A program made the position numbers and the translations under genes. Shown here piece by piece: positions 1-9,150 of a stretch of DNA of 64,000 nt. The notes under the pieces were generated by a model. The model saw only the letters and a program-made list of their open reading frames with translations. It did no database searches and was not told the origin of the DNA. The DNA is from Fragum whitleyi (lineage: Eukaryota; Mollusca; Bivalvia; Cardiida; Cardiidae). The stretch lies in contig OX411557.1 in NCBI GenBank assembly GCA_948146395.1, positions 29,769,236 to 29,833,235 of the forward strand. Reading direction: 5' to 3'. The stretch's first letter is position 1; the number at the start of each line of letters is the position of its first letter.

Positions 1-57
1 AGAATTCGCGTGATGGGTCACATATCAATAATTTAAAGGGGCATTTATCCATTCCAG

Positions 58-133
58 GGATACAGAGAGACATGTGAAGAAGGTCCATTGGTAGGGAATA
101 AAGTGTCGGGTATAGAGTTTATATTAGTGGATG
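58..133 (+). CDS. GFM1: GFM1 exon (domain IV part)
   Basis: Acceptor ATTCCAG ends at 57 and donor GTAAGT starts at 134. Encodes 25 residues beginning [18 protein letters not shown] and ending LVD plus one base (phase 1). The match to the EF-G1 segment containing the conserved CE-GPL--G--SG pattern is clear. Confidence 0.9.
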
Positions 134-3100
134 GTAAGTTTAACTTAGAGGAAATTAAATGAGTGGCCATTGAATACTAGATTTATTTAATGAGGCATCC
201 ATAAACAGATAAAATCGAGGCTTCACTCCAGAAAAGTGAATATTTGAGCCAGTTTATAGAATGTAGAAAGATTTTTAAAGATAATGTTATTTTAGATTTA
301 AATTCAATTTAAGGTCCTTTGATCAGATAACTTGTGCATACAAGAAAAATAATGTATGTGGACTTTGGCTTTGTCATTGGTCTTATAAATGTATTCATGG
401 AGGAACACTGATAGATTGGGGGCATATTGTTTTTGACGGGTCAGTCCGTAAAAAAAAGGTCATTACTTTTATTGAAAAAGTAGAGAGTCTTCATAATTCT
501 TGTGAATTTTACTTGTAACAAGTCCTAAGGTAAAAATTGATTTTCAAGGTCAAATTTATGGATGATTTAATCTTAAGCTTTAGATACTTCTCATTTCCAG
601 ATTGTACTAGACCACTATTATATCCGTCATGTTACGTAAACCCCGGACATGCCCCTATGTTATTATCGAACTGTCCTCAAATGAAGCATAGCTGAAAAAT
701 ATCTGTCACAAGCCAACCACGAACCCATGCGGACAAGTAACATTCAAATTTTTGGTTTATAAGTCCAATGTGCTAACCACTGAGCCAAAGAAGATGTTCT
801 TTGGGTCAGTGGCTTGTGCATTGGACTTGTAAACCAAAAATTTGAATATTACTTGTCCGGATTCGAGGCCGGCTCACAACGGATATTTTTCAGCTATACT
901 TCGGTTGAGGATAGTTTGTACGTAATACCACTCTATTTGAAAAGTTGCAGTGGAGGGCATTAGTGTATAACAAGCGCCTTATTTACCAATCAGTCTGGTT
1001 TACAAATCAGTCTTTGTTTACAAATCAGTCTGTTTTTACACATCAGTCTGTGTTTACAAATCAGTCTGTCTATAATTTGAACTTGATCTTTACAGGGGCA
1101 AACCATGAGGTAGATTCTAGTGATTGGGCTTTCCAGCAAGCTGCCCGAGGTGCGATGAAACAAGGTGAATGGTTTAATTAACGTCTTGCTATTTACAAAG
1201 CTTTTACAAACAGTATAGACTAAGATCAGCCTGCAATGATGTGCAGTCTAATCTTAGTCTACACTACCTACTTTATACAATAACTTAAATACTTAAATAA
1301 GTACTTAAATAATGCAAGAAAAAAAGTCCCAAAATTGACATTTTGTTTGAAACAAAATTTAAATTCATTGGAGTGGAACCGTAATAGTTCCGCAACATTT
1401 TGGAAATCATGCGCTTTCACAATGTTGACTGAGGTTTCCCAATGAAAATCATTAGGAAACCTTGGTTAACACTTTTAAAGTTCATTACTTCTGAGATGTT
1501 GCGGAACTATTATGGGTCCACTACCTTAAGTTTAATCTTTTAAAAAATTAAAAAGGCTTCCATTGCAATGCTAGTAACTCAATTTGAACCCACGTTCAAT
1601 CAAAACAAACGGCCTGAAATTCTTATTCATAATCTATATATTGCTTTGACTAAATACTTGAATTTTAACAATAGGACAAGTGTTAGACCCTTAAATCAGC
1701 CCTGTGTTCAGATGACCAATCAGTGCAAACAGTTTTCCAATGACGCCCTGCTTTGCAGGTGCACTTGCGTGCAAAGGGAAGATAAATTGGAAAACTGTTT
1801 GCATTGTTTTGTCATCCTGAACGCAGTACAGGGGTTTAACACTCAGAAACCTGAAAATATCCTATTTTGAGCCCATAAACTTTGGTCAGGGGTCATTTTT
1901 GACCATTTAGATTTTTACTTTTGCGTCATTGTTCTGCTGCAAATTGTAAATAAAATGTGTTATCTTTCTGACAGTTTATGATATGGGGGCATGGCAGTTA
2001 TTGGAGCCAGTAATGAATGTTGAAGTTGATGAATCTCAAGCCGCGGTCATGTCAGCCTTAACACTACTCATTACTTTAACTAAATACTTGAATTATAACA
2101 AGCAGGACTCATGTTTGACCCTCATTCCAGGAATATGAAACTCAGAAATCTTAAATGTCCTTTTTTGACACCTGGAGCTTGTTTCATTTGGGGTAATTTT
2201 TTTACCATTTTTAAATATCTTCAGTTATGAAATGATTTTCCTTCAAATTATAAATTAAATGTGTTATCTTTTTGACAGTTTATGATATGGGGGCGTGGCA
2301 GCTATTAGAGCCAGTAATGAATGTCGAAGTTAATTTGCCCGATGAATTTCAAGCCCCTGTCATGTCGTCCTTAACTCAAAGAGATGCAGTATTCTTAGGG
2401 ACAGATGGACAGGAGGGTTATACAACTATACAATGTGAGGTGAGATAGTAGTTCAATTAGGAACCCTTGGCGATTCTATAGAATAGACCTCAAAAATAAT
2501 TTAGGCACGACATGAAAGTATACATGTAGGTATCATGTCGAAAAATCCCTGCTAAAATTGATATTGAGGAAAATAAAATCAACAAAGCTTGATTCAAACT
2601 GGGCACATTCGATAACGAATTATGATCTGATAACAAAACGCATTGAACTGCATTTTGTTGTCAGATTATAATGTGTTCTAAAGATCTCTGGAGACTACCA
2701 AAAAGCATTTAGTTGTTTATCTTCATGTTTTAAAATCTTAGTGACACAAGAAGCTGAATTACCTTAAAAATGACAAAAAATACTATATATGGATGCTGCA
2801 AGAGGTGCTTATTACACTGAAATCTTTAATGACCTGCTCCCAAATGAATGGGTCAACTACTATTGAAAGAATTCAAGTACTTTTTAAGTCTAGGAATCAA
2901 TTTTCAAGTCCAAATTCTGTTTAAAAGACTTTTCAAGATGAACTGTCACCTAAAGGTTGGGCTACTATTGTTATTTTCTCAAGTTTAACGTCTTTGGCAA
3001 GTATTTCAGTCTATAAAATATGTGTATTGTGCTTTTGTTACATGAATGCGTGGAAAAGATTCAACTTTACCCTCCACCTACCAAAGAGAGTGGGTATATT

Positions 3101-3710
3101 AGTTTCACTATGACTGTCTGTCTGTCCATTCATCAACCTTTTGTTTCCAGACTCTTTACTACAAAACGAAGTGACTTTGAATCATGAAAAATTATTACTA
3201 AAGTTGTCAATGACCCGGGGAAATACTCTATTGTTTTTCAGTCACAAAGGTCAAGGTTACAATTGATCTTTGTCTGAAAACTGTTTCCAGAACTGTGACA
3301 ATGCGCTGGTGGGGTGTATTAATTCGCTTTGCAACTGGTCTAGTTATGAATCTGTCCTGATTCAAAAGAGTTAAATCAAGTGGTATAGATAAAGATCAGA
3401 CTGCACATATGTGCAGACTGATCTTTATCTTTACCTCCTGGAAAAGCAGAAATATTCTGGGTTCAGTATTACAAGGGTTGACTGCTGCATGTTAAAGTGT
3501 CAATTTATTGTGAAATTTACATTACAGGTTCCTTTGAACAAGATGTTCGGGTTTGCGGGTGAATTACGGTCACAGACCCAGGGTAAAGGAGAATTTACCA
3601 TGGAGTTCAGCAAGTATTGTCCGGCATTACCAGAAACACAAGAGACTTTAATTAGAGAATATCAGGAAAAATTGAAAAACGATCCCAAAAAGAAGAAAAT
3701 GAAAAATTGA
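58..3710 (+). CDS. GFM1: Mitochondrial elongation factor G1, C-terminal part (4 exons)
   Basis: GTPase of mitochondrial translation that drives ribosomal translocation; acts in the matrix. Only the C-terminus is in the window: exons 58-133, 1096-1164, 2279-2439 and 3528-3710, joined in phases 1, 1 and 0, give 162 residues and a TGA stop. The translation follows GFM1 closely: [31 protein letters not shown] (start of domain V), then the domain V signature [16 protein letters not shown], and a lysine-rich tail ending KKKKMKN as in animal GFM1. GFM2 and bacterial EF-G lack this tail pattern. Donors are GTAAGT, GTGAAT and GTGAGA; all acceptors end in AG after a T-rich stretch. The GTP-binding domains lie upstream of the window. 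No clear AATAAA was found just after the stop. The gene converges on the carrier gene. The preceding intron holds a decayed duplicate of exon 3 (of these four). Confidence 0.93.
659..927. repeat. Inverted pair of tRNA-like sequences (large palindrome)
   Basis: Two arms of about 120 bp (about 672-790 and 796-913) are imperfect reverse complements; the shared core reads CAAATTTTTGGTTTA. The left arm read on the minus strand has box A-like GGCTCAGTGGTTAGCAC (770-786) and box B-like GGGTTCGTGGTTGG (713-726); the right arm repeats the pattern on the plus strand. Probably a head-to-head SINE dimer or palindromic MITE of tRNA origin, in a GFM1 intron. Confidence 0.7.
1096..1164 (+). CDS. GFM1: GFM1 exon
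   Basis: Acceptor TTTACAG ends at 1095; donor GTGAAT starts at 1165. It completes a Gly codon, then encodes [19 protein letters not shown], then MKQ plus one base. This corresponds to the EF-G1 stretch with the pattern -VDS-E--F--A--GA-KQ. The donor GGTGAAT is weaker than consensus. Confidence 0.9.
1211..1271. repeat. Hairpin of MITE family E
   Basis: Palindrome around TAGACTAAGATCAGCCTGCA and its complement. The same 60-bp hairpin recurs at about 3381, 7829, 26268, 32838, 39166 and 43066, and inside the full-length family E elements (25082, 29668, 30972, 43228, 51498). Confidence 0.8.
1371..1530. repeat. Palindromic MITE, family G
   Basis: Ends are imperfect inverted repeats built on GTAATAGTTCCGCAACAT and GCGGAACTATTATGGGTCCA, with inner arms GAGGTTTCC...ATTAGGAAACC. 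Related copies are at 7616-7775, 27028-27178 and 63400-63565. Non-autonomous, no coding capacity. Confidence 0.75.
1699..1835. repeat. Palindromic MITE, family A
   Basis: Ends AGCCCTGTGTTCAG and CTGAACGCAGTACAGGGG are inverted repeats; inner arms contain GTGCAAACAGTTTTCCAAT and its complement. Other copies: 15585-15707, 28862-28953 and 56507-56640. Inserted in the first copy of the duplicated GFM1 intron, so it is younger than the duplication or was lost from copy 2. Confidence 0.8.
1975..2061 (+). pseudogene. Decayed duplicate of a GFM1 exon
   Basis: After TTCTGACAG the bases read in frame as [20 protein letters not shown] and on to MSALT. Relative to the real exon at 2279 it lacks nine bases (the NLP codons) and has several substitutions. 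After CCTTAAC it runs into the start of the second duplication copy, so no donor site remains. The frame continues to a stop near 2140. Probably a dead exon, although its acceptor is intact. Confidence 0.8.
2279..2439 (+). CDS. GFM1: GFM1 exon (start of domain V)
   Basis: Acceptor TTTTTGACAG ends at 2278; donor GTGAGA starts at 2440. Two bases complete Val, followed by 53 codons starting [20 protein letters not shown]. The family's LLEP-M-VEV motif, which opens EF-G domain V, is intact. A truncated duplicate lies 304 bp upstream at 1975. Confidence 0.9.
3381..3440. repeat. Family E hairpin
   Basis: Near-perfect palindrome GTATAGATAAAGATCAGACT...GCACATATGTGC...AGACTGATCTTTATCTTTAC, followed by family E body (CTCCTGGAAAAGCAGAAATA) ending near ACAAGGGTTG at 3480. 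Lies in the last GFM1 intron. Confidence 0.8.
3528..3710 (+). CDS. GFM1: GFM1 terminal coding exon
   Basis: Acceptor ACATTACAG ends at 3527. Encodes [20 protein letters not shown], then [10 protein letters not shown], and ends KKKKMKN before TGA at 3708-3710. The ELRS-TQGKG-F-MEF string is the canonical EF-G domain V signature. An open frame extends upstream to 3411, but that stretch is a MITE hairpin in the intron, so its ATG is not the start. Confidence 0.95.
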   Translation, partial: VPLNKMFGFAGELRSQTQGKGEFTMEFSKYCPALPETQETLIREYQEKLKNDPKKKKMKN

Positions 3711-4307
3711 TGTTCGATATTTTAGGAATGATATATTTATTGTTATACATATGTGATAATGATTTTATATTAGTATTTAAGTGTTGGATTTATAACTCAG
3801 TAGTTTGTAGTAGATACCCATAGGTATTTTTGTTGACTGCATCCTTAATGATGTCCACCATGAAAAGAACCATTTATAGAATAATAGGGCCTATATCTCT
3901 CGTCTGTATGTCCAATGCTACCTCACCATTTGAAGGTCAATCAAAATGTCGCTAATAAGTTTTTAGAAGAGTCACCTATCCAACATTCATGCCAAATATG
4001 GCTGAAATTGGCTTACTGATTAAGGAAGAAATGTTTGTAAATTTCAAATCCAAACAGCCTGGCCTTGTCACGCCAATATTTTTGAGTCAATGAAAAAAGG
4101 TAATAATTTTAAGAAGGATTACCAACGAATATATCTGCCAAGTTTGATAAAAATAGCCAAGTGGTTTAGGAGTATATGATTTCAGTCAAAAACTGCCACA
4201 CCCATGTAAGGGGATTATTCAAAATTTCATGATCAAGATTTGAGAATGGTCACCCAAGGAATATTTCTGCAAAGTTTGGTCAATATATGCACAATGGTAA
4301 CAGAGAA
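3711..4307. other. GFM1 3' flank and repeat fragments
   Basis: The first 150 bases should hold the 3'UTR, but no AATAAA or ATTAAA is evident. From about 3860 the sequence resembles tails of the tandem-repeat elements (ATTCATGCCAAATATGGCTG; TCTGCCAAGTTTGATAAAAA). No gene seen. Confidence 0.5.
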
Positions 4308-5200
4308 AACAAGAGCACAGCCTACGGATGCCTACGCTCGGCTGTTGAGTACTTGATGGTGGGAAAAAAGTCTAAGCTGAAAAAGGGGCATAATTTGCAC
4401 AAAATGCATCTAGAGTTATCCCCCTTGATAGTATAGGTTGCTCTATTGATGGTGAACATGTGTGCCGAGTTTCAAGTGAATGCATTCAGTAGAACCGGAG
4501 ATATCACAAAATGTCAAAGTTTTCACACCACAACGACAAGAAGGCTAAAGCAATGCCTTGGGTTTTGTCTGAAAATATCCAAGCTAAAAATGTTTCCAGA
4601 AAGAAATGTGGGGCAGACACTGATGCCCCTATAAAAAGGTAATTTTTACCCATTGATTATTTGACCTTGAGCTGTGATATTGGGGGTATCCTTACAAATC
4701 TTTGCATTATACTAGTTCTCACCTGGGAAACAACTGTTACAAGATATTATAAAATTCATCCAGAAATCTAGAAGTTATGCTCCGGAAAAGAAAGGGACAC
4801 TCACAGATAGAGGTAACTATGAATTTAGGGTAAAAAACAGCCCTGATCTGTTGTGCCTATATTTAATCAAAATCTTCCTTACAATTTGAAGTTTTGAGAA
4901 GTTTCTTCTGAGGAACATTTCTACCAAGTTTGGGTGAAATTTGCCCAATGGTTACAAAGGAGAAGATGCTTAAAAGATTCAAGGTCAAATTCAGACCTGC
5001 CTTGACATGTCTACATCTCAGGGTATATCAAAATTTTTCAAACAAGATTTAGAAGGGTTACCTAATTCTATCAAGTTTGGTTTAAATTAGCCTAGTGGTT
5101 ACAAAGAATATGATGCTTAAAGAATTGGTGACAACTTCTGACAGATGAAGCACAAAAGTTGGTCACAGAAGCTGACACTGCGCTCAGGTGAGCTGAAAGG
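4308..5200 (+). mobile_element. AACAAGAG-type non-autonomous element
   Basis: Left end AACAAGAGCACAGCCTACGG with a small stem (GCCTACGGATGCCTACGC). Right end GCGCTCAGGTGAGCTGAAA. The interior has repeated CCAAGTTTCAAGTGAATGC / CCAAGTTTGGGTGAAATTTG blocks. Partial relatives at 5744, 8149 and 20300. Same end design as the elements at 9945 and 60055. Confidence 0.6.
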
Positions 5201-5401
5201 GGATAACCGAATGCTCTTTTGCAACAAATATTCCCTTATTTGTTGAGCCCACTTGCTATTAGTGATCCATTTTTGTCACAAGAACAGTTTGGTGTATGTG
5301 TGTTGGTGTGTTAGCAGTTAAACCTGTTTAATGCAAGTTACCAAGGGACACTAAAAAAGTGCTTGCTTTTGACAGGTGGATGCTGTTAAATTTTTGTTTT
5401 G

Positions 5402-5473
5402 AGGGGTTAGCACAAAAATTGTAAGTGGCTATAAATATATAGCCACTTACAATTAGTTTTGCGCTAACCCCTC
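5402..5473. repeat. Palindromic MITE, family D (about 72 bp)
   Basis: AGGGGTTAGC...TTGTAAGTGGCTATA / TATAGCCACTTACAA...GCTAACCCCT. Family D recurs at 13583, 18367, 25849, 28354, 34749, 53038 and 58793, with a degraded relative at 42328. The core stem is TTGTAAGTGCCTATA. Confidence 0.85.
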
Positions 5474-5743
5474 AATTCAGAAACTGTGTTTTTGTTTAAT
5501 GAAGGTTACTTGTGGAATACAGGTTTGGCTAGCTTCAAGGTCAAAATGAAAAGTTTGACTGGACAATAACTCCTGTATTTCTCAATGAATTTCAGTTATC
5601 AGCCACAATTTTTCAGATTGGCTTAGGGGATAACAACCTTGGTCATTTCCCTTGAAAGTATGGATTGCTAAACACATAAGGCAAAGTTTGTAGTGCCACC
5701 TTCAATAATGCTGACACCTATGACAGAGTAATCATAATGAGAA

Positions 5744-6003
5744 AACAAGAGCCCCACCTACAGGTTCCTATGCTCCCCTGTTCCATGCTGGAGAGAGAAT
5801 GGAAAAATCTTTTTCTAAAAGGGCGTAATTCGCACAAGAGTTTTGCATCTAGAGTTATAACCCCTTGATAGTAGAGGTTGCTCTTTGGATAGTGAAAATG
5901 TATGCCAAGTTTCAAGTGAATGCCTTCAGTAGAACCAGAGATATCACAAAATGTCAGTTTTCGCATAACACCATGGCAACAGCGATACCTCTGAAAAAGA
6001 GAC
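5744..6003 (+). mobile_element. Fragment of AACAAGAG element (relative of 4308)
   Basis: Starts AACAAGAGCCCCACCTACAG and follows the left third of the 4308 element (GCACAAGAGTTTTGCATCTA; CCTTGATAGTAGAGGTTGCT). Ends near ATACCTCTGAAAAAG without the right terminus. Confidence 0.6.
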
Positions 6004-6274
6004 AAGTTAATAACTAACAATTTATAGGAAATGAAATAAATAAATGACAAATTGTAAACTTCCTGCAATTTATTAACATAATTTTAGGCATAAATTTGTG
6101 ACTTAAAGATACAAATAAAATAAATTAAAAATAGACTAATATTACAATGAGAATTTACATATGTGACAAGTCCTGCATTAAAAGACCTTCTGGGAACTTT
6201 GTAAACTAAATATTTGAAAAAGATTAAGATTACAAAAGAGGTCTATCAAAGTTGGCATTTCAAATATTCTTATA

Positions 6275-6745
6275 ATTGAGCCAGTGCCTGACTTTTCCAA
6301 CAATTTCATACATGGGTGATTAACAGACATTAACCCTTTCCTGTTTTACAAAATTTTGGACCTGTCCAAATTCAAAGGTTTTGCAGACGAAAATTTAAAG
6401 TGGATTTAATTTGAAAAATAACCATTCTGTAGGGTAGAAAATAGTGTGGAAAAAGAAGAAATTGCTTGTCAGAAGCAATTTCTTCTTTTTTCACAATGTT
6501 TTCTCAATCATAAAATCACAGGCATGTAAAAAGCAGGGATTAAACAGCAAAGGGTAAGCAAACTGGACAGCAACACTATGCAATAAGAAAAGTCGCTGAC
6601 TGCCTAAGACAGGTTAAGACCTTATCTATCTCCAGAGCGCATAGTGTAGACTCTGGTCAGACTGTGTGGATACACAGGCTGGCCAGAGGCTTTGTTATGG
6701 ACACATGCAAAATCGTTTGAAATGCCATGCACTGGCTCAATTGAA
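6275..6745. repeat. MITE family F, interrupted by family B
   Basis: Terminal repeats ATTGAGCCAGTGCCTGAC and ATGCCATGCACTGGCTCAAT, subterminal TTTCCAACAATTT. Internal hairpin GACTCTGGTCAGACTGTGTG / CACAGGCTGGCCAGAG. Intact relatives at 9183-9412 and 57872-58112. A family B MITE (6331-6557) is inserted in its left half. Confidence 0.8.
6331..6557. repeat. MITE family B (TTAA-flanked), nested
   Basis: Begins TTAACCCTTTCCTG and ends CAGCAAAGGGTAA. The centre is a hairpin, GAAGAAATTGCTTGTC/AGAAGCAATTTCTTC. The TTAA flanks with CCCTTT termini suggest a piggyBac-like source. Sister copies at 7879, 26530, 32169 and 49295, plus a split copy at 59987/62387. Confidence 0.85.
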
Positions 6746-7615
6746 GATAGAATAAACAATCTAGATTTTGAAAATTAGCCAAGTGAAAAAACTCTATATC
6801 TAGTCAGCTGTTAAAGTCCATGCAGTCTGACTAGGGTCAACATTTTACGCATTATCCAGATAGGCCCTTTTTTGGCGGGTCACAAAGAAGAAAAGACCCC
6901 CTATTGAGAGGTAGTAATGTTAACGTTTATTAAGACGGAGGAAATACACCCTGCATTTTATTTGGGATCTTTATACGCTCCATATTCATTTAAGAATTAC
7001 ACTGGATGCCAATGTAGTACCTGGAGGCCAAAAACTGGTCGAAAAAGAAATCTGTTTGGCTTATTGAAAAATGACAAATGTGCATTCTAGAATAAGGAAA
7101 AGGAGAAATTGCTTGAAACAAAAAAATCCATATTTTTTTCATTTCAACATCATTCAAAAAAAGAGGTTCATGATTAAAAATAAGATTCTTTGAGACTTTC
7201 AATATCATTTAAAACTGGAGGTTTATTAAGAGGTTTATAATTAGAAATAAAACAATTCTTTGAGCTTTTGAATCTTAAGATGATAAACTTGTACATTATT
7301 CATTTCAGAGAAGAGATAGAAAGCACATCAAATTAAGGTAGTTCACCCTTAAGGAGAAATATTAAACTTCGGTAAAAAAAATTGGTATTCCTTGGGTTCA
7401 CTTGCCATATATTTAGCTTTCACTGAACATTCCAGTTTTTGAAGACCGTACTGGACATTAAAGGTTTTCAGTTTCATACCTCCATGAAATCCACAAATGA
7501 TCTGTCATCTCTTTAATCAAAAGATCAGGATGTCCTCCAATTAACCAAGATGAAGGGGGATTTAAAAGTGGTCTGCTTATATTTTTTTTGGCCCATATTT
7601 TCATTTTTGTAATTT
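6746..7615. other. Intergenic, no gene seen
   Basis: A/T-rich. Short repeated phrases such as GAGGTTTATTAAGAGGTTTA (7216-7240) and CATACCTCCATGAAATCCAC (7477-7496); the latter recurs near 21020 and 63130 and probably marks another old MITE. Nothing coding. Confidence 0.5.
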
Positions 7616-7775
7616 AGGTAGTAGACTCATAATATTTCTGAAACCATACGGACATCAAGACTGTAACAGTGTTTACTGAGGTTTCCTAATGATTTCATTA
7701 GGAAACCTCAGTTAACATTGTGAAAGATCATATGGTCTGAAATGTTGCACAACTATTACGGGTCCACTACCTTAA
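7616..7775. repeat. Palindromic MITE, family G
   Basis: Begins AGGTAGTAGACTCATAAT and ends ACGGGTCCACTACCTTA. Central stem GAGGTTTCCTAATGA/TCATTAGGAAACCTC is nearly perfect. Confidence 0.8.
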
Positions 7776-7828
7776 CTCCACCCTTCTCATGCTGTTCACA
7801 TTCAAACTGTTAACAAATGTTTGGCAGA

Positions 7829-7877
7829 CTGTTTACACTAAGATCAGCCTTCACAGATGTGTGGTTTGATCTTAACC
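7829..7877. repeat. Family E hairpin, short
   Basis: CACTAAGATCAGCCTTCACA / TGTGTGGTTTGATCTTAA. Abuts a family B MITE on its right. Confidence 0.6.
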
Positions 7878-7878
7878 T

Positions 7879-8108
7879 TTAACCTTTTCCTGTTTTTTCA
7901 AAATTTTGGACCTGTCCAAATTTAAAGGTTTTGCAGACGAAAATTTAAAGCAGATTAAATTTGAAACATAACCATTCTGTAGGGTAGAAAATTTTGTAGA
8001 AAAAAAAGAAATTGTTTGTCACAAACAATTTCTTCTTTTTCTACAATGTTTTCTCAATTACAAAATCTTAGGGACGTCAAAACCAGGGATTGGACAGGAA
8101 AGGGTTAA
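7879..8108. repeat. MITE family B
   Basis: TTAACCTTTTCCTG at the left, ACAGGAAAGGGTTAA at the right; TTAA on both sides. Central hairpin AGAAATTGTTTGTC/ACAAACAATTTCT. Confidence 0.85.
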
Positions 8109-8148
8109 ATGAATTCAAATTCAGTAGGATAAGGGGTAAAAAGAGTAA

Positions 8149-8430
8149 CAATAGCACAGCCTACGGGTGCCATGCTTGGCTGCAGTTGATGGATAATGCA
8201 CTAATTTTAAGTCAAAAAGGGGGCATTACTCTAACAAAAATGCTTCCAGAGTCATCTTTCTTGATAGTCTGGGTAGCTCTTGTAATGGTGAACAGGCATG
8301 CCAAGTTTCATAAAGATATCTTCAATAACAACAGAGGCATGACCCAGCTTAGAGTTTGTCACGCCAACACCAATGACACCAAGATCACTATAATACCTAG
8401 GGTTTTCTACAAAAACAGCTGAGCTAATAA
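8149..8430 (+). mobile_element. Fragment of AACAAGAG element
   Basis: AATAGCACAGCCTACGGGTG at the left and ACAGCTGAGCTAATAAA at the right; the interior has GGCATGCCAAGTTTCATAAA. A deleted relative of 4308. The small open frame 8090-8422 is made of it and is not a gene. Confidence 0.6.
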
Positions 8431-8537
8431 AATCAAGTCACTGTCCAAGATTGGATTTATTGTGTTGACAGATTCTCTTACAGAACTGTAGCTGTGAAGA
8501 TCGAAATCAGAGCAACAGGCTGAGGAGTCATTCTTGT

Positions 8538-8555
8538 TTTATTCAATTTTTTATT
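8538..8555 (-). terminator. Candidate tandem polyadenylation signals of the carrier gene
   Basis: Read on the minus strand, two AATAAA hexamers lie at 8555-8550 and 8543-8538, about 560 bases past the carrier stop codon. A TG/T-rich stretch (CCTGTTGCTCTGATTTC) follows 20-40 bases downstream, as expected for a cleavage element. Inferred from motifs only. Confidence 0.45.
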
Positions 8556-9111
8556 AAAATATATCAACAATGCTAAATAAACCCAATATCGTGGTTTCTC
8601 TGTGCGCAATTTTCTTGTTGAGATGATTCAAATGAAAACTCCAAATGCAGGGTTTTGTAGAATAACAAAGACTTTAGACTGACTTTACGCTGCTTTCAAC
8701 AATCTGATTTTAAAGACTTTTTCATTCAGAACTATCATTATTTAAAATAAGGAAAAATCTCAAGAGAAGAAAAATGACATAATTCATATGAAAATTGCAT
8801 GTTCATTCATAAATAGTTCTGCATTTTTCAACAAACAGGGCTTGATTCACTGTTTTCTGTCTTCTGACTCGTTTGTTTCTAACCAAAGAAACCTTTGTAG
8901 TGATGACTGAAAACACAATTGACTATTCACTAATTTGAAGAAATTGCCAGAAACAAAGCAATCTACAAGCATAAACACGGGATTTCATCTTCACCAAGTT
9001 AACTGGATTCTTCCATCTCATACACTCAAATGCTTGCACCCAAGGGCGTTGTGTGGTTGCCGATACAAAGCAAGCAATATAAAAATTCTGTAGATTGTGT
9101 AATATCTGTGC
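8539..9111 (-). other. Probable 3'UTR of the carrier gene
   Basis: Unique A/T-rich sequence between the carrier stop (9112) and the tandem AATAAA signals. No repeat family recognised here, unlike the flanks, which fits a transcribed exon. Confidence 0.45.
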
Positions 9112-9150
9112 TCATCCTACTTTTTTCAGTTGTTCATAGGTCATAAAGAA
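9112..9150 (-). CDS. SLC25A14/30: Carrier exon 10 (stop codon)
   Basis: Very short terminal coding exon. Acceptor CTATTACTTTAG, then [12 protein letters not shown] and TGA at 9114-9112. The family ends FF-TYEQLK plus 2-3 residues, so length and end agree. Missed by ORF-length methods. Confidence 0.92.
   Translation of the reverse strand, partial: FFMTYEQLKKVG

Larger units (their letters stand above)
1641..2364 (+). repeat. Tandem duplication of GFM1 intron plus exon
   Basis: Two direct copies, starting at 1641 (TTGCTTTGACTAAATACTTG) and 2071 (TTACTTTAACTAAATACTTG). Each runs through an A/T-rich intron end (AAATGTGTTATCTTT) into the acceptor and the [11 protein letters not shown] exon. The first copy is longer because a family A MITE (1699-1835) sits in it. 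The repeat unit without the MITE is about 293 bp. Only the second copy continues into a full exon with a donor. Confidence 0.85.

Noticed and set aside
1568..1870. 100-codon plus-strand frame
   Set aside because: Covers an intron segment and a palindromic MITE; no conserved protein pattern.
3411..3527. GFM1 start at the ATG of 3411
   Set aside because: That part is an intronic family E hairpin; the exon starts at the acceptor ending at 3527 and continues the upstream exons in frame.
8090..8422. 110-codon plus-strand frame
   Set aside because: Lies in an AACAAGAG-element fragment.
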